A DNA stretch of 34,524 nucleotides from JANMAT01 sp031359995 (lineage in GTDB: Bacteria; Actinomycetota; Acidimicrobiia; Acidimicrobiales; Ilumatobacteraceae): the NCBI GenBank assembly GCA_031359995.1, contig JANMAT010000148.1, positions 1 through 34,524 on the forward strand. The letters run 5' to 3'. Shown piece after piece: positions 34,403 to 34,524 of the stretch. Position numbers and translations under genes: made by a program. A model generated the notes under the pieces. That model was given only the letters and a program-made list of their open reading frames with translations. It was not told where the DNA came from and did no database searches. Each line of letters starts with the position of its first letter. The first letter of the stretch is position 1.

Positions 34403-34524
34403 TGGTGAAGGGGCGCGGATCCTCGTCAACGGCTCTTCGCTGAGGGAACGCGCTCGGACGACAACGTGTTGTGCGTGGCACCGTCCTACCGCTCGGCGCG
34501 CTGCGATATGCCGGTGATCCCGGG
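34403..34524. other. Window end, no gene seen
   Basis: The last 122 bases after the integrase stop. No tRNA or att core was recognised. The rest of the element, if any, lies outside the window. Confidence 0.4.

Overview
The window is a GC-rich (about 70%) bacterial chromosome segment. It looks actinobacterial, possibly Acidimicrobiia; this is an inference from codon use, GTG/TTG starts, a SARP-type regulator fused to a Ser/Thr kinase and WD40 repeats, Tat-exported proteins and a pSAM2-like integrase layout. No rRNA, tRNA or CRISPR array was recognised. Intact genes alternate with an unusual number of broken ones: frameshifted, nonsense-mutated or truncated at recombination junctions.

Layout. 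1-1.75 kb: a two-gene transposon (ExeA/TniB-like ATPase running off the left edge, plus a frameshifted Mu/rve-type transposase). 1.8-7.2 kb: a PEP-utilising mobile-domain protein, a LuxR-type response regulator joined head-to-head to the tail of an FtsX-like permease, a TetR repressor with two operator-like repeats facing a membrane protein, an SDR oxidoreductase and an amphi-Trp protein. 7.2-9.5 kb: an S66 peptidase remnant and two small exported proteins. 9.6-14.8 kb: a 1718-residue SARP-kinase-STAND ATPase-WD40 protein. 15.1-15.8 kb: a VapBC-like toxin-antitoxin pair. 16.0-18.0 kb: a broken ISAzo13-like transposase abutting an oxidoreductase without its N-terminus. 18.3-21.1 kb: two decayed genes (HEAT-repeat protein, secreted beta-helix protein). 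21.7-23.3 kb: a secreted propeller-like protein.

The most notable content is in 23.7-32.4 kb. Two thioredoxin-fold genes have an in-frame TGA exactly where the first redox cysteine of a CxxC motif should be (UPVC at 24,033-24,035, minus strand; UPYC at 31,870-31,872, plus strand). Both reading frames stay intact on each side, and both TGAs are followed by a hairpin at the distance expected of a bacterial SECIS element. I read both as selenoproteins that ordinary gene calling would split. The first is a TlpA-like lipoprotein downstream of genes for CcdA, an ECF sigma factor and a zinc-type anti-sigma factor. Together these form a plausible envelope thiol-redox unit. CcdA would carry reducing power across the membrane to the TlpA-like lipoprotein, and the sigma/anti-sigma pair would control expression. 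The second is a peroxiredoxin-like protein divergent from an HD-GYP phosphodiesterase. Between them lie a DUF3179 lipoprotein, a spondin-domain protein and a dimethylformamidase-like Tat protein.

32.8-34.4 kb holds a tyrosine integrase in two halves on opposite strands. Flipping about 0.65 kb would rebuild one full-length gene.
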